Positions 31,154 through 47,142 are shown, counted from the first letter of the stretch. The stretch: DNA of 64,000 nucleotides from Epiperipatus broadwayi (GCA_028023455.1 JAQFVV010006354.1:2367615-2431614); one strand, 5' to 3'. The notes: a model not told the origin generated them from the sequence alone. A program made the numbers and translations.

Positions 31154-31826
31154 AAAAATAAAATGTTAGTTTGATGGATATTATTTACATATCTTAAAAA
31201 TTATACTGGTGCTATTTATTACATAATTATATATATATTACATAAATTATATATTAATGTCTTTCAATTTTTTATGATATTGTCAACAATAGACAAAAAG
31301 TAATAAGAATGATCATTAACAGAGTTTGGGGAGATTATTCATTACTCCATAAAGTTCTCATAAAACTTTTTACATATGATTTAATAGGTATGAGTTATGA
31401 AAAAAATATGTATGAATAATATAGTATTGGACAAATTCAAAAAATGCTCAAAAATTGATATTGAAAATAATTCATCACTTTTAAAAGTAACCTCATTTCA
31501 TTAGCATTAGAATAATAAAAAAAAAAAAACGTTATTATAATGGACATGAAATTTCACAATGTATTTTTATAGTGAACAATACATTTGTACATATATTTTT
31601 TTCTTTTTAAATATTTTTTTACTCTGTGTATTGCAAAAACATTATTTTACTATGTTAGAACACCTACCTGCATTATCTACAAACAGAGATTAAAACATGT
31701 CCCAGCTAAACTTTAATAGATTTCAAATTTCATCAGTTTTAGGCCTTTTTATTCAATAATCCAGTACTCAGCAAAATACATATCTAATAATCATTAATAA
31801 ATGATTATCTAAAGATTTTTAGCTAG
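31151..31826. other. AT-rich noncoding stretch
   Basis: Nothing recognisable. Confidence 0.45.
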
Positions 31827-31847
31827 ATGATGATGATGATGATGATG

Positions 31848-31931
<84 letters not shown>
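31827..31931. repeat. (GAT)n(AAT)n compound microsatellite
   Basis: About 7 GAT units then about 27 TAA/AAT units, contiguous with the A/T-rich 3' tail of the minus-strand SINE at 31933. Confidence 0.97.
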
Positions 31932-31932
<1 letters not shown>

Positions 31933-31935
<3 letters not shown>

Positions 31936-32070
31936 GAATAATAATTTTTCACAAAAAGAAAGGCACATGGCTAAATTTATGGTTCAAGAGTTCATAAGAA
32001 GATTGAGTACCTGATCTTCAAGTGCCAGAATCATGATCTCAAGTCAGATGCTCTGCTGACTACATCATTT
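31933..32070 (-). mobile_element. tRNA-derived SINE of a second family
   Basis: Read on minus: ATGTAGTCAGCAGAGCATCT (box A-like TAGTCAGCAGAG), GACTTGAGATC (anticodon arm-like), then GGCACTTGAAGATCAGGTAC where a degenerate box B would lie, a unique body ending CATGTGCCTTTCTTTTTGTG, and a tail of (ATT)n that runs into the array 31827-31931. The head differs from the SINEs at 11 and 13 kb. No target duplication could be delimited. Confidence 0.5.
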
Positions 32071-32175
32071 GAAATTTGGAAAGTTTGAAAAAAAAAAAAA
32101 CTTTTTTTTCTCACATGAAATCATTATTAAGACTTTGTCCTGTAACGAGATATTTTAACACTCTTTAATATACAT
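32071..32175. other. Short AT-rich spacer
   Basis: Contains an A12/T8 stretch and no other feature. Confidence 0.4.
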
Positions 32176-32585
32176 ATGATGTGATGTGATGTACTGTGAC
32201 TTCTCCTTAAATGGAGTCAGGAATCTCTCAGCAGCTATGCCGAGAGAAACCTGTTAGCCACTTTACCTTCCTTACCTATTGTCCATCCTGAGTTTTCCCA
32301 TAATCTGTTCTATCCTATTTCCACAACATAATCTTTGTCAACTCCATGACCTTCATATCTAAATCCCCCTTATTTTTCCCCAAACCTAGCATGAAAACCA
32401 ATAACTCACTTTCTGTATAATCTCTTTGTTCATATTTAATTTTCCATAACTTCATTATTTGTACCCTTTCTGCTTCCAAGCATTTACATTGAAGTAACAG
32501 TTGCCTAATATTTTCTATGCCTTCTTTACACAACCTGCAGACTAAATCACCCATATTTTTCCATTCACATGTATATTCCCTTATG
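32176..32585 (-). mobile_element. Second copy of the third non-LTR family (3' end only)
   Basis: Matches 15212-15640 in order: GATGTGATGTGATG tail, TTCTCCTTAAATGGAGTCAG, then coding on minus. The protein part has MGDLVCRLCKEGIENIRQ and LLQCKCLEAERVQIMKLWK; the His of the knuckle is replaced by Gln here. The frame stops early (K-stop-D at about 32312) where the 15.3-kb copy has Trp. It is truncated near 32585 inside the knuckle region. Confidence 0.85.
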
Positions 32586-32599
32586 TAAATATGCCTTCT

Positions 32600-35500
32600 A
32601 TTAACAGTAAATCAAAGTAGTTGGTACAAATTGATAATGTTTTCTACTTTGAATCCACACTTAAAGGTCAATAGCTAAGCAGGATATAGATGTATTACAA
32701 ATACATGTAAGTAAATAAATAATTCTAAATGTCCAGTTGTACTAATAATCTTTAATTTAATATATCAATATTATGTTACAATATACCTTATTTCCAATGT
32801 CAGGTTTGTGAATTATAAAATAAACTATTTCAAGTTATAAAAATCAATCTAATTTGTCTAGATGTTTACAGCATTTTCAAAAACATTAATAGATAATAAA
32901 AAAAAAGTTTTTTGTTTCATTTAAGAATGAAAAACTATTTCAGCAAAATTGACAATACGAGTTAAACAAACATTTATTATTATTATCATGATTGACTCCT
33001 GAAGACTGCTTCTTGGTACAGCTCTTTTTTCCAGATTTGATCATGAGTGTATTTTATGATTAAATAAAATAAAATCAGAAATAGCAAAAAAAACAATTTG
33101 AGACAATTCATATATATATATATATTGTTAAACAAAAACATTTAATTCATTTATGTCCGATTAAGATTAAATTTAATTAGAAATCTATAATTAAATTTTA
33201 AAACTGAAAATTTTAGCAAATTAAACGCTAAACTTTACTTTTTAATTGAACTTACAACATTGATAATTAGTCAAGGTCATATTTGTTAATATGGTGGAAA
33301 ATCATTGTTAATTTTCAGAAGCAGGATAAGCTTTCGGTAATAGTTTTCAGGTGTCTATAATGATGATGAATTGGCTAGAGGAGGAAATTGTACTTCCCAT
33401 TCTGAAAGCGTTATCAAGAATCATTTTGTTTACTTTAAAGAAACATGACAGAATGAAAACTATTTGAAACAAATGTTTGCATTATTTATAATCTTTAACT
33501 GCATTAAATATATCCAGGTAATAACATAACTAAAAAACCCAAGAACAAAATATAAAAATAAATTTTGGCAAATGTCTTTTTATTCTGAACATTCTAATAA
33601 AATTTCCGATATTATAGAATACTATTGATTTATAACAAATAAATATAATTTTTAAATAATTATTTTTTAAAATTTTCAAGTATAGGTGTAATTTTTAAAT
33701 GACAAATGGCTTTCACTCTCCTATATTCAAACACAATTAATTTACAATAATACATTTTATTCGCTTTCCTTTTCATTTATAAAATACTATTGTATTTAAA
33801 ATTAAGTTTTAACTGAAAGTAAGGCTAAACATTTAAGAATAGCAAAGTAAATTTGCATACACCAGTATCTTGTTATTATTTTATCCATTAACATTTCATT
33901 CTAAATACTCATTTAATTGTTTGTATACAATTACTTTCATTCACACATATAAACATGTAAGCAAAATTGGTCATTTATAATAAGCCAAAAATAAGATATA
34001 TAATTTAGCAATCTGAAACATTTTTTTTTTTTTTAGCAATGTAAAAATATCATCAGTTACATTAATAACATAACAGTGTAAATCAATCCCTTTAATAAAT
34101 GTAAACTGGTGTTCGCAACATATTTAATTTACACAATATTCAAGCTAAAAATTTAATATATATATATAATGAAGCTGTAAATATTGCTGTACATATTTTG
34201 CTTCACTTAGTGTCAATTAAATAACCGCTAGCATGGATTTGAACACAACTTATACATGTGGTTAGCACCAGCTTCTAGCAATAGGTGAGAGCATGGGGGG
34301 GGGGGTTCAACTAAAATTTAAATATTTATGAGAAATTGAATAGACATCTATTTTAATCAATTATCAAACAATTTGGTTACGTTTGACAATTTAATTCGTG
34401 TATGTATATATGAATAGACAAATAAATTTATAATATTTGTATAGATTATCAATTTTGTATAATTTATATTTTGTATATTTTAAACATTTTTACTAATAAT
34501 TATAAGACAGAATAGATATCTGCAAGTCATAATATATAAATGTTAAATCTTTATGTTTTTGGCCGGTCATTGTCTCATTTTAAAACATGTACAAAATTTG
34601 AAAGGAACAGAAGATTAATTAATTAAATTTTACTTGGCTAATTGATTGCTTTTTTTATCATCACCATGTATGAAAATAGACTTAAGAAAATGTATAAAAT
34701 TTCATAGGGACAAAATACTATTTTTATTTAATTTCACTTGGCTAATTAATCGGTTTTCCATTATCATATATGGAAATGTGGGCGAATTTAAGATATAATC
34801 AAGAATATTGAGTTTGAGACAATGGCTGGCAATAATTTAATCATATTTAACATCTAAACAAAAATGTAAGGGAAACAAAGAATCATATTATGTATAAATA
34901 GCTAAAATGATGGCTATCAGGAAAATTTTCTTTGATTTTTCTGTTAGAGTGCTAACATAGTCACACAAATTTAATTTGGGAAATAAATTATGACAGGGTA
35001 AAGGAAATGACTGTTTGCTTTTCCATATTTTTGGGACTCTCATCTTTCCACTCATGTTGCCCAAACCCAAAATAACTTGCCCCGATTAAGTAGACTGTTT
35101 GAAGAAGAATGCTTGCCTGAATTTGAACTTTAATTACTAACTGATGCCTGTTTCCAGAAAAACCAGTATATGATCATAATCTACTGATCACCTGCTTTTT
35201 GTCAACTAGTGGCCAAGGTAAATGTCTACATTACTGCCAACCAGTGAAACTTTTATTAACATGGCAATCTAATTTAATACTATTTTTGTAAGCTGTCTGT
35301 TCTTGTTTCTTCAATGCTATTCTGTAAATATTAACTAATCTTTATAAAATCTAATTTCAAGCTGAATTAATTTCATTTTAAAGTTGGTGTGGCAATATAG
35401 AATTTGAATTTTCTTCTCTTTTAGTTTGTTATTTTGATTTATTTTTAATATGACAAGTTGGTATCCAACCCAATGAGTAACCATAACTTTACCACTTGTA

Positions 35501-36808
35501 GTTTTCCCTTATTTAATTGTCAAAGATATAAATGTTACTTGCCAGTCAATTATCCTAAAAAAAAACTCATTTGATTTTATACCAATTATGTCCTATAATA
35601 CTGTTTGCTATTTAAATGACAGAAGAATTTTTAATGTCTATACTTAGTTATCCTCAGTAACTATAATTTAAACCTTTACCTAATCATTGGAATATGTTTC
35701 TCCAACTTATTTAAATAAAGTCTATCATAAATGAGTTTAATATTCAACATATTATCAGCATGTGTGGGTGATCTGTAAATTTATTTTATAGAATTTATAT
35801 GCCAAACTGTACCTGTATTCATTATTATTAAAATGTAGGGAGATATTTTAGAAATGTTGGAGAGAGCAATTTAACCCCTTACTTTTAAATGATTATCCAT
35901 TTTATATTTGATGGGCCATTCATTAAATATCTGGGTGGGTTGCATTCATGCATTCCATTGTGTCTGATAAATTAATTTAAACAGCTATTAATTAGTTTAC
36001 TGTAGTTGTTAGTGGCAAAACTATTTATATGAAATAGGCATTATAGGGGTATCTTTACAAATGTTTAATTTAGTGACTTTTTTGCTTTGCCATTTATCAT
36101 GGGATCTTCAGAATGCTTAGACACACTCCTCATTATCCCTCACTGAATTAGATGCCTTTTCTACAGAATATCTATATCAGGCATGTATAATGGATAAGTG
36201 CATGATAAAATACAGATAACCAATCCCAGCATGCTAATTTGTGCCATTATTCTTTAGAGATGTGTTCTTGACCATCATGTGGGCATATTCTCACTCTTGT
36301 GCAAATATGACAAAGCCAACCAGAGTGCCTTAATTTACCTTTTACACAGAAGCAATTGTAAATTATAATTTAATACTAACTTGATTATTATTGCTTTATT
36401 ATTTTATTGATGAACCTGTAATGATATATGTAAGATGTAATTGTGTGCCTTTCACCAACAATCCTATTTAATTATTTAGGTCCAATTATATATTCACAAT
36501 TTTATTTCAGGAGTTAATCATCTTGCTTCCACATGTTTATGATGATCTCCCAAACCCTGTAGAAAAGTTATCACATATGCTCTTTAATCATACATCATCA
36601 AGTAATACTTATAGATATAATATCATAATAAAATCTGTTATCCATAAATTAATGTTATTTTGGTGAGGGTTAAACTATAATTTATTATTTCTTACTTGAT
36701 TCATTAATTACACAACCTTGGTGTATTAACTGTACCAATCTAATTTTATGTACTAACTAATCATATATATATATATATATATATGATTAGTTAGTACATA
36801 AAATATAG

Positions 36809-36862
<54 letters not shown>

Positions 36863-37290
36863 TTCATTTTTAATAATCAACTATCATTATTCTTTGTTTA
36901 ATAAATTTATGTTATATCATTTATCTGCTATAGTATGTTGCTATTCAGTGTCCAAATGTTTAATGTTAGTTACATACCTCTTTAATTAATGAATCTCCTT
37001 AATTATTATCAAATAAGTTTTTTTGTTTTATAATATGATTAATGGTGACGGTCTAAGTATTGTTGATTTTAACTCTCTTTGTTCTTTCTGTTCTCATTGT
37101 CAGGAATGGAATAATGAAAAGATTGTTAGTATTCTCAAAATCATTTCTCATGTAGTCAGACATCTTGGAGCACAGGTAAATAGGTTAGCATTTAGTATTG
37201 TTCCAGATCTGTGTATCTCACACATTCTAAATTGCTATATTTTGTTTGGATTCTAGGTCTTGTTGAATAAACACATGATTTTGACCGGTA

Positions 37291-37295
<5 letters not shown>
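32600..37295. other. 4.7-kb stretch without recognised genes
   Basis: 32.6-34.2 kb is strongly AT-rich. 34.2-37.25 kb is slightly GC-richer and less repetitive, with small open frames (34888-35070 minus, 37023-37256 plus) that show no motif I recognise. It may include old, unclassified element sequence. A G10 run lies at 34297-34306. I see no splice-framed coding exon. Confidence 0.4.
36742..36861. repeat. Dyad around (TA)n, followed by (TA)n(GT)n
   Basis: ATGTACTAACTAATCA and its inverse TGATTAGTTAGTACAT enclose a TA tract (36764-36785). A second TA tract runs into about 30 bp of GT. Confidence 0.9.

Positions 37296-37370
<75 letters not shown>
37296..37370. repeat. (TA)n microsatellite
   Basis: Pure TA array at the 3' end of the minus-strand PLE. 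Confidence 0.98.
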
Positions 37371-37372
<2 letters not shown>

Positions 37373-39060
37373 CATATTTGTGGGTTCATCCATGTTAAAA
37401 ATTGTAAATATTGATATACCGACATTTTGATTTTATCACACAAGTAATCCACTGGGTGATAAAAGATAGAAAGATGGTTGTAGAGGTGCTACAATCTCAG
37501 ATATGAAAAAAAAGTTAAATTCCACCAATAGCAAAAATGTTAAATTAAGAATGATTTTTAAATAAATCTTTCCAAATAGGATAAAGTTTGCATGTATCAT
37601 CTCACTTATTGATACAATCTGGCCTTTTAAGTATCTCAATGGCTTCTCTAATTTTGTGCTGGTAGAGATGATCACATGTGGATATGATTCTGGTGCTAGA
37701 AAAATCAATTAAATTACCTGAATCTGTAGTATGGAGTGAGGGTGCTGCTGCTGATGAGTGTTGTTTAATTGCATTAACATGCTTGTCTCTCCTAACATTG
37801 ATGTTACAATTACTCATACCTATGTAAGAAGCCTTACAATTTTCACGTGAGCTTTGATAAACACCATGAGATTCAAAAGGGATTGATCCTTAGGCTTGGT
37901 TATTATTTTGCTGATCTTTTGATGAGTAGAAAATGCTGTAACTATATTATAGTGTTTTAATATATGTCCAATAATGTCTGTAGTTTCTTTTCCATATGGA
38001 CCACAATTCCTAATATCTGTTTTATAATCTTTTTCTTTCCTATTTTGTCCATTTTGGGCTTGAAAGAAGGCTTTTTATATAAATATATAATTATAACTAT
38101 TTGCTAATAAAACACTATTAATATGATTTATTTTTTCTTTCAGATGTGACTTATCTGAAAGGTTAATTGCTTTATTAAAAAGAGTTTTGGATACAGAAAC
38201 TATATAAGTTGGGTGATGATGAGATTGGAAATGTAAATATCTGTCCATGTGTGTATTCTTTCTGTAAATCGAAAAAGATAAACTATTTGTTGTTCTGGGG
38301 ATTAGAACATTAAGAAAAAAGAGTTTTTCATCAGACTCTGTCTCCATTGTATATTTAATATGAGGATGCATATTATTTAAATGTAGAAAAAAATATCTAA
38401 TTTATTTTTTCCATGTTGAAATATGACAAAGGAGTCATCTATGTATCTGAGCCAAATGAGAGGTTTTAAAGATGATTTTAAAGTATGAGTTTCTATATTT
38501 TCCATGAATAAATCAACTATTACTCCTGAGATAGTTAAGCCCATAGGTGTACCAAGATCTTGTCGGTAATGCTGTCCATTGTATACAAAATATGTGTTCA
38601 AGAGATAATGTTTAATCAAAGCAATAATATGGTCTGGTTAATTGCAACATTGTGAAATTATATTTAAAGCTTTATCAATTATAATGTTTTTAAACAAAGA
38701 CCCAGTATCAAAACTGATCAGAATGTCATTAGCATTAATTTAAAAAAATTTTAAAACAGAAATAAAATGAAAAGAGTTTTTAATGTATGATTTAATAGAT
38801 GGGATTGTATTTTTAATAAAATACAATAAAAATCTAGCTAAAATATGAGTTGAAAATCCTGTTGCACTTACTATTTGATGATGGAGGTATGTAATTTGTG
38901 AATTTTTGGAAGTCCATAAAATTTTGGATAGACACATGATTTTTCATGAAGTGTTATTTTATTTTTTTATCATCTCTGTTTCAATAGGTGATTTATTAAT
39001 AAGTGGGTTTTGTTGTTTTTTCCAAATATGTAGTATGATCTGTTTTTGATAGTTTATAAG
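37371..39060 (-). mobile_element. Penelope-like element, RT plus GIY-YIG, 5'-truncated
   Basis: Minus-strand PLE about 1.7 kb long between two TA arrays. The RT and endonuclease are both recognisable, and the copy starts before RT motif A. It is related to but distinct from the 24-27 kb copy: shared phrases include the SSLKPLIWLRYIDDSFVI and HFQSHHHP blocks versus TKKPSIWIRCVDDTFVI and NFNSHHHP. Several stops interrupt it. Confidence 0.88.
37602..38937 (-). pseudogene. PLE polyprotein relic (RT and GIY-YIG)
   Basis: In order on minus: VSATGFSTHILARFLLYF (38860); motif A ILISFDTGSLFKNII near 38700 with catalytic Asp kept; a stop near 38640; motif B DLGTPMGLTISGVIVDLFME near 38540; motif C WLRYIDDSFVIFQHG near 38440; a post-RT segment with FLNVLIPRTTNSLSFSIYR near 38300; and an HFQSHHHPTYIVS phrase. 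The endonuclease part reads CKASYIGMSNCNINVRR near 37830, then the helix HKIREAIEILKRP near 37640. Breaks are near 38740, 38640, 38375 and 38075. The RT catalytic residues survive although the frame does not. Confidence 0.88.
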
Positions 39061-39061
<1 letters not shown>

Positions 39062-39101
<40 letters not shown>

Positions 39102-39118
39102 CAATATATTATATATAT

Positions 39119-39144
<26 letters not shown>
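39062..39144. repeat. (TA)n tracts with a short dyad
   Basis: TGATAGTTTATAAG and TATAAACTATCA flank the first TA tract as an inverted repeat; a second TA tract follows. Confidence 0.9.
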
Positions 39145-39149
<5 letters not shown>

Positions 39150-39263
39150 TTATTAATCAATGTCTGTATTCCAATTATAATAAAATATATATAATTATTC
39201 AAAACAATACAATAATTAATACAGTAACAATATTTTAAACAAATATATACCAATTTAATAGAA

Positions 39264-39299
39264 GTATTTTCAACTATCTATGTAGTCGTTGTCAACTAG
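39264..39299 (-). ncRNA. Hammerhead-like stem-loop, left arm
   Basis: Minus strand: CTAG, TTGACAA, C, GACTA-type stem with a CATAGA loop, TAGTT, GAAAA. Same arrangement as the copies at 40007 and 53303. Confidence 0.3.
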
Positions 39300-39559
39300 A
39301 CTCAAATTGTATTAGAAAAAACCGTTACAAATGTAAACAAAAGCAATGCGTCATACATCAATTTTCCCACAATTCATTAATTTTTATATTGGCTGTCTGT
39401 CTATTTATCAACTGTTGCTTTTCACTTTTTATTAACATAGCTTCTTTAATTTTGCGTTTATTATTATTTCTTTCAATACACAGAATTTTAACTTTATTAA
39501 AATCAAAATCAAAACCATAATTACATGTTACATTATGATCAAAAAATACTGATGGTGAT

Positions 39560-39949
39560 ACAAATAATTCAAAAAATAGGTGTGGTATTTTAAATCAAAG
39601 TTGTGCAATATATAAATGGCTATGTTTTTGTGGAAAGGCATATATTGGGGAATCTCGATGTACATTGGAGAAAAGATCAAGGGAGCATTTGTTATTATAT
39701 AAACGAGTGCAAAAATCAAGACAAGAGAATGTTAGAAATGATGATGTATCACCATCAGTATTTTTTGATCATAATGTAACATGTAATTATGGTTTTGATT
39801 TTGATTTTAATAAAGTTAAAATTCTGTGTATTGAAAGAAATAATAATAAACGCAAAATTAAAGAAGCTATGTTAATAAAAAGTGAAAAGCAACAGTTGAT
39901 AAATAGACAGACAGCCAATATAAAAATTAATGAATTGTGGGAAAATTGA
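39560..39949 (+). pseudogene. GIY-YIG endonuclease domain of the INELW-type PLE
   Basis: An open frame of about 130 codons: NRCGILNQSCAIYKWLC, then CGKAYIGESRCTLEKRSREH (the GIY-YIG pair as AIYKW and AYIGES, with the Arg and the REH motif), FFDHNVTCNYGFDF with a Cys/His pair, CIERNNNKRKIKEAMLIK (Glu helix), ending ANIKINELWEN before the TGA at 39947. The RT is absent from this copy. No break occurs in the preserved part, so this is the best-kept endonuclease of the family in the window. The frame is open upstream of the first Met to about 39560. Confidence 0.85.
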
Positions 39950-40006
39950 TGTATGACGTATTGCTTTTGTTTACATTTGTAGCGGTTTTTCTAATACAAT
40001 TTGAGT

Positions 40007-40040
40007 CTAGTTGACAACGACTACATAGATAGTTGAAAGT
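40007..40040 (+). ncRNA. Hammerhead-like stem-loop, right arm
   Basis: CTAG, TTGACAA, then ACTA, loop CATAGA, TAGT, TGAAAGT. The first box departs from CUGAUGA at several positions. Confidence 0.3.
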
Positions 40041-40116
40041 ACTTCTATTAAATTGGCATATATTTGTTTAAAATATTGTTACTGTATTAATTATTGTATT
40101 GTTTTGAATAATTATA

Positions 40117-40149
40117 TATATATATATATATATAGCAAATATATAATAT

Positions 40150-40185
<36 letters not shown>
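40117..40185. repeat. Two (TA)n tracts
   Basis: TA arrays at 40117-40134 and 40153-40185, on the outer side of the inverted PLE. Confidence 0.9.
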
Positions 40186-40188
<3 letters not shown>

Positions 40189-40189
40189 A

Positions 40190-43361
<3,172 letters not shown>

Positions 43362-45995
43362 ACTAGTAATAAATAATATTCCGACACTTAATCTAACAAA
43401 CAGTTGGTATGATATTTACTACTCAATAATCTTGTCACTAATAATAATGACAACAATAATAATTCAGTTCTTTTATTTATCATGTGGTATGTTGAATGTA
43501 TTGTATAATCTGAACAATATATGGCAATACAAAATGTACATGATTATATGACTGTATTTTAAATAATAAATTATGATTAAAATAATCTTATACTATATGA
43601 TTTTGCTGTGTCATATTCTGAAAGAAATTATCATTATGTAAGTACATAAATCATTTAAATTGTAATGTGCAAAGTATGTTACATATTTAACTTTTTAATT
43701 ATGTGGATCAACTCCTGTGGTGATAAGTGGATCAATAATAACATGGACAACAGGTTTTACAACAACAACATCAACAAATTTATTCTATTCTATAAAACAA
43801 TTATGTACAAAAATATTTACAATATTAACAATTCACAAATATTATATTAAAATTAAAACAAAATATACAAAATTAAAATAAAAAAAAGATTGAGATACAT
43901 ATTTTCACTCTAATAAAAAACATAATTATGTAAACAATCATTCTGGCTTATGAATTTTTATTTAGGAATACATATCATGTAGAATTGCTATAATTCTATT
44001 ATCCACCTACAATATTATATTAAGCTTATTTCTAGATCAATGAAAAATCAATATTACTTTACTTTCAGTAAAGTATAAAAAATAAATATCTAGCATATAT
44101 TTTATTAACCAAAATATATTCTGAGATTTTTTCTAAGTTAATGAAAAATAACCTAATAAAATAATGTTTATTCATGTATAAAATAATTTCTGCTTGAAAC
44201 CATTCTAAGTTTATGATGTGTGTTTTGTGCTCAAAAACATAACATATAAAAAATTCAAAATAAAAAAAATATAAGCATTCATCATATACTTTATATTCTT
44301 CATTTGATGTTTCATTGTAAAATATACATTGTTCTATAAAAAGGTTGTCAATTTATGAAAAATCCAAAGCATCAAAAATATTTGAAAAATATAAATCAGG
44401 AATAATCATGATTCTGTTATCATCAAAAATATTTCAAAATACTAAGAAAAATTATGATTCTATTGTTATTTTTATCACCAATATTATGTATTCAATATCA
44501 TTTGTATTTCCATCTCAATACTAAAACCTCTCTTGTCTTCTTTAAAACAATTCATCTTTCTAAATCTATCCATTATTCATCTTTTAAAATACAAGACTAC
44601 ATGATATGTTACTAATGAAATTCTGATAGCAATACAAACCATAGAACATGAAGGAATAACTACAGTAAAGGCTCAAAAGTATAAAATAATTCAATAGTCC
44701 ACATTGAAATCAGTGTGAAGAAACAACAGGTATGTCCTTGTCTAATACCTTGAAAATTAATGTCTGGGCTTTCTTAGCACTTACAACATTAAAATACAAA
44801 TATCAAACACACTGTCCATAGAAATAAATATAAAGTACAGGGATGCATTAACTTATTTGCATAATAACTTATTAGATATAATATATGATAATTATCCTGT
44901 CTTCTTAACACATCCTATAAATATACACATTCTGAGTTTGCTTTTTCTTCTCCTCTGTCACTACCTTTTAAAATTTCAAATACATTTCTACAATCAACAT
45001 CTTAATATAACTAAGCAAATTTTCCAATAATAAACAAAGTTACACATTACTTTATCCAACTGTGACTACTATAAGAAAAAGGTTTTACACACTTCAAAAT
45101 TTATCCACAAATATAAATGAGTTTGATTTAAATATTCATTTAATAGAAGGTATTTACAATAAAGATAATATTGTTTATTAGCAAATAATCATATTAAATT
45201 ATGATTATTAATAAAGTTATAATGAACTTTATAATAAAAAAAAATGTATGCATATTTTCTCATAGATTATCTTACTTAATAAAAAAAATCTATGTGTTAT
45301 TAATACACACATCCATATGCTCATTTATTCATGCAACATAAGATAAATATTTTTAAAAACTTCAAGTAACCTTAAGACAAAATATACATCATATAATAAT
45401 TATAATAATTTAAATGAACTATGTGATTTTACTATTTGTAATCACATGTTTGACTTCTTCTGGTCCAATTTTCATAAAATATAACAAAAAATTACAAGTA
45501 ATCTTCATACAAATGCTCAGCAAAACTAATACCTTTTAAAGAAATGTTTTTGAGGGTTTTTAAAAAATATTAAAAGTTTTAAACTTAATTTTTTTTATAA
45601 TTAAAAGTTACTAAAATGTAGCCTTTCCTGTAACCTATAAATAAATTATAATTCTAGTGTTAGTATTTTAAAATAATAATAATGAAAACTAAATTTATGT
45701 ATTCATCTTCATATGTGTCCTTCTATATAATAAGTTTAGTTAATAAATTGAGGGTTTGCTGATGCTAAGTGATACGTATTGTCTGAACATTTTGTTCTTT
45801 ATCTTCTCTTAACATTTTTTTTCCCCAACACGTTAAACAAAACACACAAAAAAATTAATGTTCACTTTTAACTCCAAAGAAATTTAAAAAAAAAAAATAT
45901 GTTCATTCTGCTTCAAAAAGTTATTCAAACAGTCTATTTCTGTAAAAGCTTTCCTAATGGACAACCATTATTAATGTGTTACTACTTGAAAACAT
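43362..45995. other. AT-rich noncoding stretch
   Basis: No gene, RNA or element recognised. Small Asn-rich frames near 43665 have no motif. Confidence 0.45.
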
Positions 45996-46073
45996 TTATT
46001 TTATGTACGATCTATTCTTTCTGTGCATGTGAATTCCTTCATCGGTGAGAGGTGCATCATTTTCGGCACTCAT
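45996..46073 (-). CDS. Possible short coding exon, unidentified
   Basis: A local island of higher GC. On minus it opens with ATG (46073) in the context TTATGAG and reads M-S-A-E-N-D-A-P-L-T-D-E-G-I-H-M-H-R before K-N-R-S-Y-I-K and TAA at 45996. The acidic then basic composition looks like a natural N-terminus rather than AT-driven noise. A GT occurs inside the last codons (TC|GTACAT), so it could instead be a first exon that splices onward. It is only 25 codons long and its family is unknown. This is weak evidence. Confidence 0.2.
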   Translation of the reverse strand: MSAENDAPLTDEGIHMHRKNRSYIK

Positions 46074-47127
46074 AATTAATAAGTATGCAAATTAACACAA
46101 ACAGTTGTCTTTTCATTTTTTTTTTAAAATGTATTCCAATTACGCAAATGTAATATAGCAGATAAATCCAGGTTTTAAATACAAAAGTCATTCATTTCTG
46201 GTATAATAATATTCTGCTTTATTATCCATTTTTTCCTTCTTCGTAATTAAGTTATAGTAATTACGACAGTGTGTTTTTTAAATATATTTAAATATTCATT
46301 TGTTCAATTTAACTTTCATTAAAATAATTATGTCATTTATACCTGTTCTCTTTTGTTAAAAAAAAAAATACATCACTTCCAAGAGTTAAATCTTCAACGA
46401 TAAATATTTCTTCTTTTAAAATATCACAATCCTTTTAAAATAAAGTCAATAAAATATTAAAAAGAAAGAGAGCGATATATCTATAGCTTCATCTCAAATA
46501 TCCTATAGAATTAACAGGTAATTTATATTTTAGTCTTCTCTGATAATTTTTTTAATAATACCATTTAAAAGTTTTTAAATTTATAATTACATACACTTCC
46601 ACTATATAACACATACTTCTGAATAATATCTGCTTGCAATTCTGGAACATTGTGCAAAAACATTTGCATATAGCACTGGAAAAAAATGTGCTTCTCTAAC
46701 TCTTTGATCTTTCATCTCCAATCTTCTCATACTAACAATATGTTTCTGTTCCATTGTTTACTAAAGAATTTTAATTAAGCTTTCAAATAGTGACTGGCAG
46801 AAAATATATCAAGTTACTCACACATTTTTAGTTGTACTAAGAATTAATTTAAATCTTTTGACTTTTGTAAAAGAAAATTATATTATTAAGAAAGAGAAAG
46901 GTTAATAAGTCCATGTGTGTAAAATAAATAAAAATATCAGATATATTATTTTTTAACTGATGTTTAAAGTTTATATCTATGCTATAATAATCTCTAGTTT
47001 TGAAAATGATTAGTAATACTCATTATGGTATTTATCTGAAATAGATGGGGTCAAAGTTGTGAGTGAAGGAAGTTTGACAAGGGTAAATGAAAATGTAACA
47101 ATTTAATCTAGATACATGTTTTTCATA
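46074..47127. other. AT-rich noncoding stretch
   Basis: Nothing recognised; an ATTTGCAT-type octamer lies just upstream of the minus-strand ATG at 46073. Confidence 0.4.
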
Positions 47128-47142
47128 TATATATATATATAT
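47128..47142. repeat. Short (TA)n tract
   Basis: About 15 bp of TA left of the hammerhead-like motif, as at the PLE ends. Confidence 0.9.

Larger units (their letters stand above)
39152..40116. mobile_element. PLE 3' end as an inverted pair (INELW-type family)
   Basis: Left arm about 39186-39562 (minus) and right arm 39745-40119 (plus) are nearly identical inverted copies. The 182-bp spacer (39563-39744) is coding on plus and belongs to the right copy, which is thus longer. The arms hold the C-terminal half of a GIY-YIG domain and the PLE terminal region. The same family is found in single orientation at 12.1-13.0, 53.2-55.1 and 59.5-59.9 kb. Confidence 0.9.

Noticed and set aside
34888-35070. 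Short protein gene on minus (60 residues)
   Set aside because: Starts and ends without supporting signals and has no recognisable motif.
37023-37256. Host exon (77-residue open frame with several Cys)
   Set aside because: No acceptor/donor pair frames it, no family match is recognised, and it runs toward a TA array.
37900-37935. Hammerhead-like TTGATGAGTAGAAAA in the PLE at 37.9 kb
   Set aside because: No stem II can form between the boxes, so it is a chance match.
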